DNA of 64,000 nucleotides from Anthoceros angustus (GCA_010909165.1 VJWM01000235.1:62001-126000); one strand, 5' to 3'. Counted from the stretch's first letter, positions 29,440 through 57,479 are shown. The notes: a model not told the origin generated them from the sequence alone. Translations and numbers: made by a program.

Positions 29440-31604
29440 AATGGGGCGGGCCATACCTTCTGTGGAAGACCACATGTACACTAACCCTCCCCTGGACTGT
29501 TGGTTTGAATGTTCTTTTTTGTTTTTCTTATGTTTTGTGTGATGGAGTGCTTAGGAAATGTCCGAGGCAAGGCCTTTTATAGTAAAAGAGGTCCTTGGCC
29601 CATGATAATATTACTTTTTAGTCCTTGGACCTCGAACCTGTGAATGTCAGGCCAGGCTAGAAGGTCCCTGGACCTTGGGATTTTTAGGAATAAAAATTGT
29701 CTATATAAGGTGGGGGATCCTTCATTCGTATGATGGCGCGGGGAAGTGGGAGGTGGCTAGTTCCACAAGCGATGGCGAATATGGAGCGTCTGAATCTGAG
29801 GCCGGGGGAGATAACAACCTAGTTGCGGGCCGGGGTTGGCAATGGTTACGTGGGTTGCAATCCCTCTAAGCGAGTTGGGCGCAATTGGAAGACCGCACCT
29901 TGGTACTGTGACTCTGCGAGATTTCAAGGGGCCAGGCGAGCTGAAGTTCGGCAACCGGGTGGGACTGCAGTGAAGTTAAGTGAAGGAGGCGCATGCGACG
30001 ATTGAGGAGCTCCAGAATGAAATTTCACGAGCCCAGGAACAAGTGAGAGACGCTGGCACCTCTGGAGAAGTTCAAGAAGCTAGCGGAGAGGTATAAGCGG
30101 AAGAGAGATTAGGCTAGAGCATGGATGGAGGAACGCATTGTTTGGCTGTCCAGTGATGAAGGGCGACGCAACATGCGCGGGGCAGTAAACGGGCGGCACC
30201 TCCTTGCAGGAGTGAGAGGACCTCGGATAGCGGAAGTGATGTGGAGGTATTAAGGGAGAATCTTTCGGATCAGAGGCGTGGTAGGAGAGCGAGGGGAGCA
30301 CCCATGGGCCGCAGGGCTAGGCAGCAACAACTGAGACGGGCGCGCTAATTTTAGAAGGGGGCGGCATCATAGGTCAGGGGCTTTCACTTGGATTAGAGGA
30401 TAAGGTGCTAGGAAGCTTGTGAACCTGTAGATACCCGAATTGGTAGGCGCTCGTGGTAGGTCACCATCTTTGAACCTTTGGAGGTAGGTTAGCCATCTTT
30501 AGACCTTGGGAAAGTGAGCTATGATACCGCGGATGTACAAGAGACCCCTTCGCGTCTCTCTCATTAGACAATTTTCAGGTGTGAGCTCCCGTGTGTCGAA
30601 TTTGTGCACGTGGTTGGTTGGAGGCATCCGATCGATGACGGGCTGATTCGATGTGCTGTCCTCTCGTCACAAGAGGGCCAGGGAGATCCCTGGATGGTCG
30701 AGAGCTGAGTGACCAAGCTCCGCGTCTGGGGTGGCTAGTGGTGAAGGGTGCTCAACGCATGCCAGGAGAGGGAAATTCCCGTAGGGTACCGGGGTAAGAT
30801 CGCGGGTGTGCGAATCGCCTGTGGAACCGACCAACTGTTTTTCTCTTTCCCCAACCTGCTGTCTAACCAGATTGTGTCTAATCCCAAGGAGGGGTCTGTG
30901 TGGCCCAAGTGAGGCCTGTGTGGCCCAAGGAGGGGTCTGTGGCCCAAGTGAGGCCTGTGTGGCCCAAGGAGGGGTCTGTGTAGCCCAAGTGAGTCTGTGT
31001 GGCCCGTGGTGAGGTTTGTGTGGCCTGAGAAAGAGGAAGAGAGGGGGTATCCATGTGTGGTGGAAGGTTCTTGGAAGAAGGGGGTGAGCGTGCCGCTGTA
31101 GGGGAAGGGGGAAATGCGTGTGCGTTTTGAGAAAACGCGGAATGATAGAAAGGGCGAAGCGAGAGGTGAGGTCAGTGAGGGTCGGCGCCGGAGCGAGACA
31201 TCGCAGTATTCGGGGTCGTGGTGCCTAATTCCCGGAAAGTTCTAAGCACGGACTTCCCTGTGAGAGAATTAGAATAGGTGTGAGTCTAGGTGTGTGTGTG
31301 TGTAAGGCCATAACTCTCAGAGACCCCGTCAGTGAGCCGGTGACAACCAGAGCCCGCATGACACAAGACGCTGCCGCCCGTGGTGGGAGCTCGCTACAGT
31401 GGTTGAATCAACCACTGCGGTGGCTGAGTCCTCCACGGTGGCTGGTTCTGGTAGGGTAAGGATTGGTTGCGGTAGGGCTAGGACCCATAGTTTAGAACAT
31501 CTTGATACAAAACCATTCCCTTGGGATCGAATCCTAGGACTATAACGACATAGAGGGTAATGTGGCCTCTTTGGGCCTTTGGGACGCAAAAACCTCATTC
31601 CACA
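29440..31604 (+). repeat. Large repeat family A, copy 2
   Basis: Colinear with copy 1 but without its 1.6-kb capsid-like part. Has GTCTGTGTGGCCCAAG tandem blocks at 30895-31010 and the shared right end at 31604 (CATTCCACA). RT-like coding sequence starts directly after this end. Confidence 0.65.
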
Positions 31605-31629
31605 CCTTCTGTGACTGTCAAGGTCCTTG

Positions 31630-33510
31630 ACAGTGCTCAACTCCGCTGCGGTGTCAAGAGGGCGGCTAGACTACTTGGGCTACCCAAGTGCACCTTACAA
31701 CCTCCTCCAATTCCGCAATGCAGGCCCCGGTGTCCACTATCGTCTTTCTTCCTTTCTTCCACTTTTCGGTGCCTCTTTCTTCCTTGAAATGGCTGCGGGG
31801 TCAGCTGGATCACATCCTAGGGATGTTTGAAACCCGCTTTCCATGCCCGCACATCTTCCGCAAGCTTCCCCGACAGCTTCATGATGATGCCCGTTTGGCA
31901 TTCCGTCTTCTCTTGGATCGCCTTGCGCTTGATCCCCAGGACGAGTTAGCTTGGTGCCTTTTCTTGCTTCTTTCCCGGTGGTGTCTTCGGTTTACTAATG
32001 GTGGGGCTTCCAGGCATCGAAAAGTTGCCAATCGTCTTCGGCGCTTTCGAGCTGGTGACTAGGCATCCCTTTAAGAGGAGGCTCAGCGTGCTGCCAAGGA
32101 TCGGGTGGAATCCGCACAACAGTTGGAACAGGTCCCGGGTAATGCAACAAACCTACGTCGTTGCAAGTTGCTTGGCCTTGCGGGTGAATATGCCGGCGCT
32201 GCCAGGGGCTCTTCGACCCCTTTCCCTGGCCCTCGCTTCTAAAGAGACCATTGCCGCCCTCAGTGCCCTCCATCCAGCACCCAAGAATGCTATCCCCACA
32301 AACATATCCGACTATGTCCCGGAGGATTCGTTTTCCTTGGATCGAGCAGCTTTTGCTTTGGCACTCTCTACGACCCCACGTCTTTTATCTGCCGGGTTGT
32401 TAGGAATGGTGTTCGAACACCTTAGGGACCTTTTTCTCCCCGAAGATTCATCTAGTGGCTTCCCATAGCTTTTTTCTCTGGCCGCCGCGGTGCCTCGGGG
32501 AGAGACGCCTTACAGAATTTCCCTTGTTCTTGTAGCTAGCAGGCTTGTCGCTATGGACAAGCGCCTGCCCCAGGCTCGGGCGTGCGTCCACTCGCGGTTG
32601 GGGAAGCCTTCATGCGGGTTCTCAACCGCATTATTGCCCTTCAGTGCCGCTCCCTTCTCTAGCAGCACCTCAACCCCTTTCAATTTGGCATTACTACTCT
32701 AGGGGGTTGCGAGTCTGTGGTGCTTGGAGTGACGGCATCGCGGAGTGGGTGGTCTTACAAGTGGATATCGAGAACGCCTTCAATACCATTTCCAGAGCAT
32801 CATCTTTGAAGAGCTTAGGGATGCTGGTGGCGTCCTAGGGAGCCTTCTACCTTTTGCCCAGTGCTTCTACGGGAGGTCTTGCAACCTCTACTACCAGCAC
32901 AAGAACGTCTCTTCAGGATTTGCCGTCTTTGTCTTGGAATCGGCTACAGGTATCAGGCAAGGCGACCCCCTGGGTGGTGCTCTCTTCGTCATTGCTCACT
33001 ATAGGGCCCTATCCAGGTCTGCCTTCTCAGCTCGCGACTGTATCATCCCTTCGCTGGCAGATGATTCTCAAATCCTCGGGCCCAACTTCTCAAGAAAGCC
33101 ACCGAGAAAGAGACCTCCAGCGAGAGTAGACCTGTGCCTCCAAATTGCATAGGCAGGGACGCTTGCCAACGGGCCAGATCGCCCACAGGGTAAGGTAACC
33201 AGGATGCCTAGCAAAACAAGAGGAAAGAATTTCAAAGGCCACATGTGCATCCTCTAGCAAAGGGAGGTCCTCGACATGGGAGAGGTCCTCTACGAGAGCC
33301 TGGTCCAAGAAACTCTCGATAAAGTTAGGGGAACCGAAGAAGGACCTCTAGAATCCGCAGTCCCAAAGCCAGAGCAATCTCCCCAACAGGAAACCGCAAA
33401 GTAGGCAAGATCCCCGACGAAGACTAGACGCGGCACTTGGACAAATTCACCTTCAAGTCCACGAAAGAAAGCTCATGAGAGGAGACTTCAAAGGCCTCCA
33501 TGACCTTGTC
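31630..33510 (+). pseudogene. Non-LTR-type reverse transcriptase pseudogene with internal inversion
   Basis: Plus-strand pieces in three frames give, in order, an N-terminal part with LALDPQDELAWCLFLLLSRW (31925), VDIENAFN (32761, RT motif with catalytic Asp), GIRQGDPLGG (32949) and LADDSQILGPNF (33055, the catalytic Asp pair). After about 33095 the next expected segment is found only on the minus strand, read from about 33510 leftwards: FVDLKVNLSKCR, then PLLEDAHVAFEILSSCFA. So the thumb part is inverted in place. RTs with an LADD box and this C-terminal motif order are, from memory, typical of charophyte and seed-free plant genomes. At least three frameshifts plus the inversion make it dead. 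Confidence 0.8.
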
Positions 33511-35281
33511 CCTGCCGCCGCTTTGGCTTCTCACTTCATCCCCTATGACAGGCCCTGCCTGGCTGAGTGTTGGAATCAAAACTTTATCTCAAAGAAACAA
33601 CTTTAATCAAGATCTACTTTAATCAGAATCTATAGAGATCCTTGGTTGTCTCCTCTACTCCTAAAGGGATCTTTGGTTGTCCCCGGATGGGCTCTTCCCA
33701 TATTTTTTTACCTCAATAAAATATCCCCTTGTTCTTTCTTCGCCGCATGACACAAAGGAGTCCACGGATGTCGAAGATACCGAATCCACGTAAGACTGTA
33801 TCTTAATAAGCGTGAACACCGAACGCCTAATATTTGCTTTTCCCGGAAAGTTGAGCCCTTTAGGCAGCTTACACGGCATCGCACACTTGTAACCCTCATC
33901 TTTGAATCTGAGTACTCGGACATAAACCTTGGTCCTCCACCCTCGGAATTAGACTTGGGCTGCCCTGAGCTCATAACTTATGAATCCTTGGATCCGCCAG
34001 CCTAAATCTTGAAGGCTCCTCCTTTCCAAAGACCCCATCGGGTCTGAAATACATCGGGTCAGCTCCACCATGCTTCAGTCACATTACGTCCAGATGCTCA
34101 GGCGCGCTCAAGGCTCAACAAATCACGACAGCCCCACCAAGCTCCGGCGCCCTGCACATGCACTTAAAGTACAACTTTCTCCATCTGAGGATGCCGCTCC
34201 AGATCCACCCTCTTCCTCCCATCCACTACTCCACAGTATCTCAAGCCTTCGCTTAAGCTGAAATGGCTAGCCTGAACTCTGAAATATCCTCACCGCCAAG
34301 CTTCCACTCTCCTTCCGTGCAGACATTCTACCAGCCATCTCGCCCTAGACCGCCAGCACCGCCAGCACCGCACAACACACTTCGTTCACAACCACAGCTC
34401 TGAACCTCGGTTGCCTGCTACTTTCATGCACAGACTGATCAAAGCCAGAATCAAAACCCTTTATCATCGCTATTCATGACGAGCTCCGAGCCCTAATCTC
34501 CGGTCGGTGTATCCGGACGTGAGATGCCAAGGCGTGCTGGGCGAATTTCAATTCAGAGCCTTGGACGTTGCATCGCGGCGAGCACGCAAAAATTGGGTGA
34601 AGTGTAGCATGTCGGATCGAGGTTGCACTCCAGGTTGGATAGAGTCTGAAGCTTTGAAGACAACCAGCGAGCAAGTTAGTAGATAAGGTCACAGTACAGA
34701 CGGATTTCAGGCGTACTTCCTTAGGTTTGATCAGCAACCACCTGGTGCGGAGGCAGACATGTACTGAGGGTGAATTGCCATTTAGCGGGATCACTCTCAT
34801 GAGAAGCGGAATCGTATCAAGAAGAGGAGCTGCCACAACAAAGCAAATCAACCGGGACTCGCTGCATGTACTGAATCCTCCCGCGGCTGCATTCATCTCA
34901 TGCAAAGTGAATCGCAATCCCTCGGTTCAAATTGTCAGTCATTCGGGGCCGTAAATCCAAAGCCTGCCTTTGAGAGTGAGGTCTCCAGATCTGGACTGCC
35001 TTTTCCTCATGCTGGCGAGCAAGCTTCACCTTTACCTGAAGCATGTATTTTGTAAGAGGAGTAGCAGGACTACTTCGGAAAGGTTCAGGTAATCAAGCGG
35101 GCGAATTGTACCCTGCTGTGGAAACACAAGGAGAGACTCCCACCGCAGCAGCTCCTCCCTGGAGTGAAGTACAGTTTAGGTGATCGCTCTGATCTTTTAT
35201 CTTTCGGAAGATGGTGATTTGCATTGATCCTGATGTTACGGCTCTGAGAATTTACCACCTGCTAGCTCCTGACGTTCTCAG
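33511..35281. other. Region upstream of BCHC
   Basis: Contains the BCHC promoter, leader and probably its first exon or exons, none of which I can fix. TGTTGGAATC at 33569 and CATGACACA near 33757 could be ends of a solo LTR, without a clear target duplication. A minus-strand stretch (33661-33900) reads VYVRVLRFKDEGYKCAMPCK in one frame and may be an exon or gene fragment of unknown origin. Confidence 0.35.
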
Positions 35282-50559
<15,278 letters not shown>

Positions 50560-51140
50560 CAGGTGTGACGAGAATAGTTGGATTATTTCGTCACTGATTA
50601 CTATCGGATCAGCAATCTTATCGGGGATACGACTGTCTGATCTGGCAGCGTTCTTATTGATTTAACGTGGAGGGACAGGAGGTAAGATATTCTCCATTTG
50701 TTGTGACTGACCGTTCTGTTCGCTCATGCCGAGAGTTAATTCATGTAGTTGGAATGTGAAGGTGAGCTTACATGGGCAAAAAGCGACTACTGCGACAACA
50801 TCCTAACCATAACTGTAGATTATGTATTATGGGCCTCAGCTAGTGTTCTTGGCCGCTCAGTCGACGACTTAGAGTAGGTACCTCATTTTCAAATACTGTG
50901 GTTGGGATCACGAAAGTCTACAGCCGATAGGCAAGGCAGTCGTTCCAATTATCTGTGCCCATCCCTTTCGGGGCAAAATTTGATGTACAATATTTCCGGA
51001 CGACCACGCAAGGGGGCAGTGGCAAAAAAAAGTCGTGACCCTTCTACGAAGAGCTCGATTTATGTTCCGTGATAGACAATGTGCCTGTGACATTCTATTC
51101 TTTTGCTCATGAAAAATTCACTGGTAGATAACTCGAGAGA
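50560..51140. other. Convergent 3' flanks of BCHC and RPL17
   Basis: Holds the 3' UTRs of both genes. The 581 bases contain no other feature I can see. Confidence 0.5.
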
Positions 51141-52234
51141 CTAGGAGCTGGTACCGCTCCACAGACGGCCTTGACCTTTCCTGAATTTCTTCGGCGCAAG
51201 CTCGTCATCCTGCACCAGAAAACCCCTCATTACACATCTAGACAGAGATGGAATAGAAAGGGACTATCAAATACCGCACCTCCTTTTTCACTGGGGCACT
51301 CTGCTCAGAAAGGATGAGCTCAATGTGACATGGAGACGACATGTATGCTGCCAATCAGGACAGGGAAACACATTCAGGCCCAAAACCCTGAAAGCCAACA
51401 AGGTGCAGTTTTTACAGAATGATTCACTGTTTGGCACATACGGTTGATTCGTCCATGAGCACGGTAGGTACGCCTGCGTTGCTGCTGAGCTTGGTTGACT
51501 TGAATGTGCGAGACCACTAGGCTTGACACATCCAACCCCTTCACCTGTACACACGAGCCTGAGCTAAGCAGCCAGAACCTCTAGCAGCCTTTGAACAATG
51601 TTCATCTACCACTTTCCCACAGCGTGTCACAGCATCCTGACGTACCTCAGCATTGCTCTGCGCATTCTTCAAAAGACCCAACAAGAAGATAGCGGACTTT
51701 GCAGGCCACCGCCCTTGTCCATTGGAATGCCTTGCCTTGGCCTGGGCTGTTCGGCCCACACCACCACAAAATCGGCGGAAAGGAACGGCCTGCTTGTGGG
51801 CCACAACATCCTCCAGAAACCTCTTGGCTTTCTCGAGGTCCATCTTCTTGATGGCCTGCGCTGTCTCCCGAGTGTTCTGCACGACGATCCGGCAGAAGGT
51901 GAAATTGAGCAACCCTAACCATCTGTATACGGAGCCTATAGTTGCTCAGAATTGCGGAGATGCAATCACCTTGAAATGGACCCGCAGGTCCGAACCCCTG
52001 GCCTTGCATGCTGCAAGGACCACAATGAAGCAAACGCGGTCAGGTGACCTACAGGAACGAAAGGCACCATCGAGCTCGCAGCTGCACACAGCCAGGCGGA
52101 GGAGGCAGCGGACAGTACCTTTGGTGATGACCTCCGGCTCCCGCGAGTACTTCACCTGTTAAGTTTACAAGACCGGACGTCAGAATAGCAGCAGAAAGGC
52201 TCATCCAGAAGGCGGCTAGCGACATCAGTACCAT
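51141..52234 (-). CDS. RPL17: Cytosolic 60S ribosomal protein uL22 (RPL17)
   Basis: Seven exons on the minus strand: 52232-52234 (ATG alone), 52119-52155, 51970-52010, 51646-51876, 51442-51544, 51280-51347 and 51141-51209. Lengths add to 552 bases, i.e. 183 residues, close to the plant norm of about 176. The protein reads [77 protein letters not shown] and [15 protein letters not shown], all hallmarks of eukaryotic uL22, which lines the nascent-chain exit tunnel. Introns are GT-AG and 69-108 bases. The first coding exon holds only the start codon, joined to a GTG valine codon. Confidence 0.95.
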
Positions 52235-52886
52235 TGTGTTGGGCTCAGTCCGCGAACTCAAAGCCTGGGGGAATTTGTGAAATAATTCAATCCGAGGAAA
52301 TAAGTAACTTGAAGCAAGCGACTTTTCTTTTAGGGCACACTATATACCTAGAACACGACTGTGCCACAGTCATGCTGCAGTTATCAATCTCCTACTTTAT
52401 CAGGCTCAACATCACCAGGATTTCAACGAAAAGGCATGTTGGTGGCTGGGTATGCAGAATTCGATGATGAATGAAGATGTAAATTTCATGCCGCATGGAG
52501 CCAATTTAGCGTTCCTCAACGCCGCCCGTGTCGCCCAATTCTTTCTCGGTCGATGAGGATCTAAAACACTCCCCCTACTCTCGCTGGACCTCAGTCTCGG
52601 CAGACAACCACTGACTCAGTCCTTCACCCGGATCACGATGCTATGACTTTCAGAGCTCCGAATACTGTACCTAGATTCGCACATACCAGTACCGATCAAG
52701 TTTACAGATTCGAAAATTTCGATTGGCTTTTCACGTGATTTCGTCTGGAACACTCACCACATTGCTGAAACTTATCATAACTCTGCGCTCTCGAAAACCT
52801 GAGTCCCCAGTGGCTGTGGTTCTCCTCGATCCAGAGTCTAAGAAACTGTGCGCCTAACCCTTCCAACTTTCATGCACCCCTAGCTG
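52235..52886. other. RPL17 promoter and leader, SICKLE 3' flank
   Basis: The RPL17 upstream region and the 3' UTR of SICKLE share this 650-base interval. No TATA box is obvious. Confidence 0.4.
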
Positions 52887-53408
52887 CTAGCCTCCAAGAT
52901 GCCTCCACGGATTCTCCACCATCGACCTGTTGTAAAACATCTCGGGACAATCTTCCGCAGACACAGGGCCGTCGCCTCGCCCTCGTCCATGCCTGCCACC
53001 GTACCCTCCTCCTCCTCCGCCTCCTCTCCCGCTTAGGCCCCTCCCCCTAGACCCTCCGGGCAGCCATCCCCCATATTGGCCACTAGGGTTCCTGGAGAGT
53101 GGCACGTATGGTGCTGCCTCGCCTGCCATAGCAGGAGGCGGCTGGGGTACCACCGCCCTCTGCGTTTCCATCCCCTGAGCAGGCCTGCGTTGCCAGCCCT
53201 TGCGCTTAGCTCCTGCATAGGCTGCCAAGGGGTCCGTGTAGTAATCAAACGTAGCCGCAGAATCCTCAGGCGACTCCCGCAGTACAGGCGCAGGCAAATC
53301 GGGCCGTTCCACTACTCCAGCAATAGAGCCTTGTGCCTCCTGCTGCTGCTCCTCTGCAGCCTGTCGCATGGCGCGGAGCCGCGCTCGCCTTTTCTCCGAC
53401 TCCTCCAT
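52887..53408 (-). CDS. SIC: SICKLE-like protein
   Basis: 173-residue single-exon gene. The N terminus MEESEKRRARLRAMRQAA, the central FDYYTDPLAAYAGAKRK (residues 54-70) and the C-terminal FYNRSMVENPWRHL are the three conserved motifs of plant SICKLE, a proline-rich nuclear protein linked in Arabidopsis to miRNA biogenesis and lariat-intron/splicing functions. Between them lie Pro-rich sequence and a Gly/Arg-rich stretch (residues about 115-147) resembling an RGG-type RNA-binding tail. It is shorter than the Arabidopsis protein (about 320 residues) and needs no intron, yet both ends are present, so it looks complete. It runs in the same direction as RPL17 but has its own upstream region. Confidence 0.88.
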   Translation of the reverse strand: MEESEKRRARLRAMRQAAEEQQQEAQGSIAGVVERPDLPAPVLRESPEDSAATFDYYTDPLAAYAGAKRKGWQRRPAQGMETQRAVVPQPPPAMAGEAAPYVPLSRNPSGQYGGWLPGGSRGRGLSGRGGGGGGGYGGRHGRGRGDGPVSAEDCPEMFYNRSMVENPWRHLGG

Positions 53409-55202
53409 GATTCGTGAATTTCGAGTGCCCTCCGAGAATGTGCTGGGAGACGCAGCGTTCAGGACCAGGTGACTTCAGTGTAGACTACGTACATAAGTAG
53501 AAGAAGGGCATAATTCTACCTACCTAGCCATTGGCCTACATTTATAAGAACGTCGTTATTAAGCATCCTGCGCTTGGATCGGTACTTAGATGGGGTGCCT
53601 AAAGGGAATGGATGCCCTTGGTGCAAGTAGTTTAGTCATCCCATGCTACAACTTGTTAAGTACCAAGTGGCATGATGGAAATCCATCCTTAGTGGACTTA
53701 AATAAAATTCTTTTTCTTCTTCTAGCTACTTATTTAAGATTTCTATTAACTTCCTTTAAAATTTCTATTATGTGTACTTCAAATTTCTATTAGGTGTATT
53801 CTGGTGGTTGGCAGGGCGAGTTCATGCTCTTAGTTTGAGAGGCAGGTATGGCCCGTGGTCAGACTCGTTTTGGGGCAACCACATTATTATCTGAATGTAT
53901 GCATGCTTCCCATAGGAGATTGGGCGAAGAAGAGGAGACGTTTAGTAAGGTGGCTTCTCCCAACACCTTTATGTTGACAGTCATCTAAGCTTGTGTGAGT
54001 GATACACATATCGTCCTTATCGTCTAGATATGCATGAGTGGCCATGCAACTTGGCGCTCATCTAAGCTTGTCTTACTTAAGCTCCATTGTACTTGAGGGC
54101 CTTAGCCCACTTCATTTACCTTAGTCAGATCCTTGTGTGATCACAGGCAAGCTTTTACAAACCAAACCATCACCACTACAAAATGAGCGGGTTTATGACA
54201 AGAGGGATATGACAAAGGTCTCATTTCCACAGGGTCCATCATAAAAGATAGACAAAAAATGTGTTGTATGCCAATTTCCAGGCAAGCGTGGTATGCTAGC
54301 TATGATGGTGCCGGGTTTTGTCTTAACCTCGTGTAGACTTCCTACTTAAACCTTTGTTGGGTTAACGATTACCATGGTCAAGCAAGTGGGTTCCCACTAG
54401 ACCGTTGGTCTGCAACGGAAAAGCCCAGCATTGTCCATCTGGGCCATTGCAGGAAATAGGTTTGGGGTGGTGTCCGTACGGGGAGGCCCCATTGCAGCTA
54501 AAGAACGGGAGGCTGCCATGCGATTGCGGTCATAGCCAGCCACCATAAGAGGACTGATGGATCCTCCTCACACAAACAGGCAGATTACGTGCATTGTTTG
54601 CACTTGCCCAAGTTGCGAAGGTCGGTCACCACCTATCCACGCCGACATTGCAGCTCGCCATCAGTGCACCTGGGCCCGGCTCCTTACGGAGGTAAGGCAT
54701 ACAGATTTTTCGTGTTTAGTGCTCTGAAGGCAACAGACCTCCGGTTGACAATTTTGCTTGACAAACGCGAGATGTGGGCAATACGGAAGATGCCATTTTC
54801 CCATTGCATGGAGACATGGAAGTTGGGGATGGTTTGCCATATGCAGAGATTGCTACAAAGGCTCTGCCTATGGAAAGTGGCCGCCGGCAACCCGCCAGAG
54901 ATTTCACTCGGCTTGTGCCGCATCCGGCTGCTAGTGGTGGTGGGCAAGGCGGCCCGCTTGATGCCAACCCAGCGGTTGGAGGCGGAGACACTGATGCTAC
55001 GCACTTGTCCGGAGCCATGGAAGCCTTTGTTTTGGGATACTCGCATGAGGCGCAAATTGCCTTGCAAGCAAAGGCCGAGAAACCTCTATGGACAATCATT
55101 GCCGGTGAAGTATTCCAACACACACGACTGTCCGGGGTTCTAGCCTTCCTCAACATACACGAGCGTTTTGTCATGCCGTGTGATACTAATCTCTGCACTT
55201 GG
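53409..55202. other. Upstream of SICKLE; no recognised gene
   Basis: The 1.8 kb includes an open frame at 54774-55208 (144 codons, GDMEVGDGLPYAEIATKALP and KPLWTIIAGEVFQHTRL) with natural amino-acid composition. It might be an exon or a decayed transposon ORF, but no domain or splice context supports it. Elsewhere I see nothing. Confidence 0.35.
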
Positions 55203-55425
55203 GTTTAGTATTTGATTAGCATTAATTAATCTAATTACTTATCTTTAAGTAAGTAATTAGTGTTAATTAATCTAAGGTGCTTATGTTAATTAAACATTGA
55301 TTCGTGTTAATTAATCTAAGGTGCTTATGTTAATTAAGCATTCAATAGTGTTAATTAAACATGGTTAGCAATAGCTAAGTGGATAAGCTCAAGTAATATG
55401 CTTTGGCATATTATAGTGTATTGTG
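55203..55425 (+). repeat. AT-rich dispersed repeat, copy 2
   Basis: Colinear with 10745-10990: TTTAGTATTTGATT, TTAATTAATCTAATTA, GGTTAGCAATAGCTA, CTCAAGTAATATGCTT and CATATTATAGTGTATT. Internally, ATCTAAGGTGCTTATGTTAA is itself duplicated at about 55272 and 55315. Confidence 0.65.
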
Positions 55426-57479
55426 GCACGACTTTCGCTGAAGGCCAGCCGGGCGCGCACGGTCCCGTGTCGTTATAGTAAGGGGTTCGTTCCACAGGGA
55501 ATGGACTCGTGCTTATTCTGCCTGAGCTCTACAACCTATCGCCTGAACGGACTTCATCATGTTGGGTCCGACGGCTCCACAACCCTCAGGGTGTGCCCCT
55601 CCACAACTCGTCGGACCAGACGCGCAGCCACCGGATCTTCCCACAAACCCCGGGTTTCTCGATACCGGAACGGTTTAGCGGCCTCCAAACGATCTCATTA
55701 CCCTTGCGCGCTCCTCAACTCTGTCCGGCCACAACTCCACCTCAACACACACGCCGCAACACAACCCTCCTCCCTTATCCATTCCCAGCTATTAGTCACA
55801 ACACCAACACGCCGATGTATTCACACCAGGCCGCCTTTGCCGTTCAGTGCCCGCTGCGTTCAGGCCAACCCCGCGGCCTACCGCACCTCCGTTCCAGTAG
55901 CCTCCAGGGATGGCCTCCGCCCAGCAGGTTATTGGAATCGCGTTACGTTAAGCAGACACTAACTCGTGGTTATGAATGATCACGGGTTAACTAACGTGAA
56001 TAACATCTCAATAGGTTATTAAGTTATTAGGTTAAAAAACAGTTACACTCACTTTTCTTTATTGTTTCATTGAACCCTAAGTGCAGTTATCTTTTTCGCT
56101 CATCCGCACTAGTTCGCGCTCTCGTTTTTGTTGCCACTCTCAAGTATCAGCATGGTGATATCTTAATCCACTTTATGGTATCAGAGCTATGGACCGTAAT
56201 CGGATCCCCTATGGCATGGGATCTGCCCCATTAACATGGAAGAAATCAACACCATCTGTTGAAGGCAATCCTAACCCTAGGGGATCAGCGATCATGGCAA
56301 TCCCAAGATTAGATCTTTTGGAGCCGCAATTAGACGTTTCTTTTCCTGAATTCTTCAGCATGGAGCCTGCTGCAACATCGCATCCATTTTGGACAGCACC
56401 GCCTTGAGCATTCCCTGGCAGGAGGAAGAAAAGAGAATTTACTTCGATTTGCTCAAACAATCTTGGCGGTGAGCAAATGGAGGCGCAATCAAAGCGCGAG
56501 GTGATGGTGATCACGGCACATGGTGGCGAGGGCAATCGAGGCAGTTTTGGGGAGATGAAGACTCACCTTCTCAAACCTGTATCATTCACCTGTAATCATT
56601 GTAATTGCTTCTGTTCGCGTGTGAAGAGCGGCCTTTGCCTCGTTGCATTACCTACACAACACAACACATCTCAAGACCACATAGCCATTAGACATCTAAA
56701 ATTCACGGTAGGAATCCTTAAAGACCAAGCACATCTAGCACATCAAAACTATAGAAAGGACCGGATCAAACTACAAAAAGCAGATAGGTGTTTTGAACAA
56801 AAATTGTCACAGTCTCTCTGATCGGATCGACTTAAAATTACCACCTAGTATCGATTTCTTAGGCCCGCTATACCTCGTCGACATCTCTCGCTGTGACCCA
56901 TCTTTTGGACTGATACAAGTACCTGAACCAACAGATCTTAGGGTCTTTAGCAAGAATGTTTAGTCGGGACTCTCGATCCTCTATACTCTAGGGTAAAATG
57001 GAAGGTTTCTGGCACTTAATAGGCGTATGTGGTCACCTCCAAATAGGTATCCTAGATTACCTCGGCATAGTCCTACCTCCCTCAAACCTCCACTCATGGC
57101 AACTAATCCACCCAATCCTCCTAATCGCACAATTATAAACAACAATACAAACAACACTTTCAAACCTGGACATGAAAGACAAGGGAGTTAATTGGATTAC
57201 CCAATATGGGAGCTTGAATGGAGGCAATCTTGAAGAGCAAGATCTCATGGATGTTGACAGAAAAATCACAAATCCGCATTAGCAAACCCTAGAGGTCGAT
57301 CAAACATTCAAGCTTGGGTAAAGTGGACAAGAAACACGTAGCATAATCCTACTCGCTCGACGGAATATGGTTCAACACACTCAAGGCAGACCGTCTGCAG
57401 TATGGAAATTGTTTAAGGACATGTTACAAAAGGCGGATGTCGCTTATCAATGCTACTAGACAACTCTATGGCCTTCGCA

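Noticed and set aside
31630-33510. Twin-primed LINE insertion
   Set aside because: Twin priming puts the inverted upstream segment before the sense downstream segment; here the upstream RT part is in sense first and the downstream part inverted, and no poly-A tail is seen.
33569-33760. Solo LTR
   Set aside because: It has a TGTTGG start and a plausible CA end, but no flanking duplication or second copy in the window could be found.
53033-53248. Alternative frame over the SICKLE gene
   Set aside because: Shadow in another frame; the 173-residue frame holds all conserved motifs.
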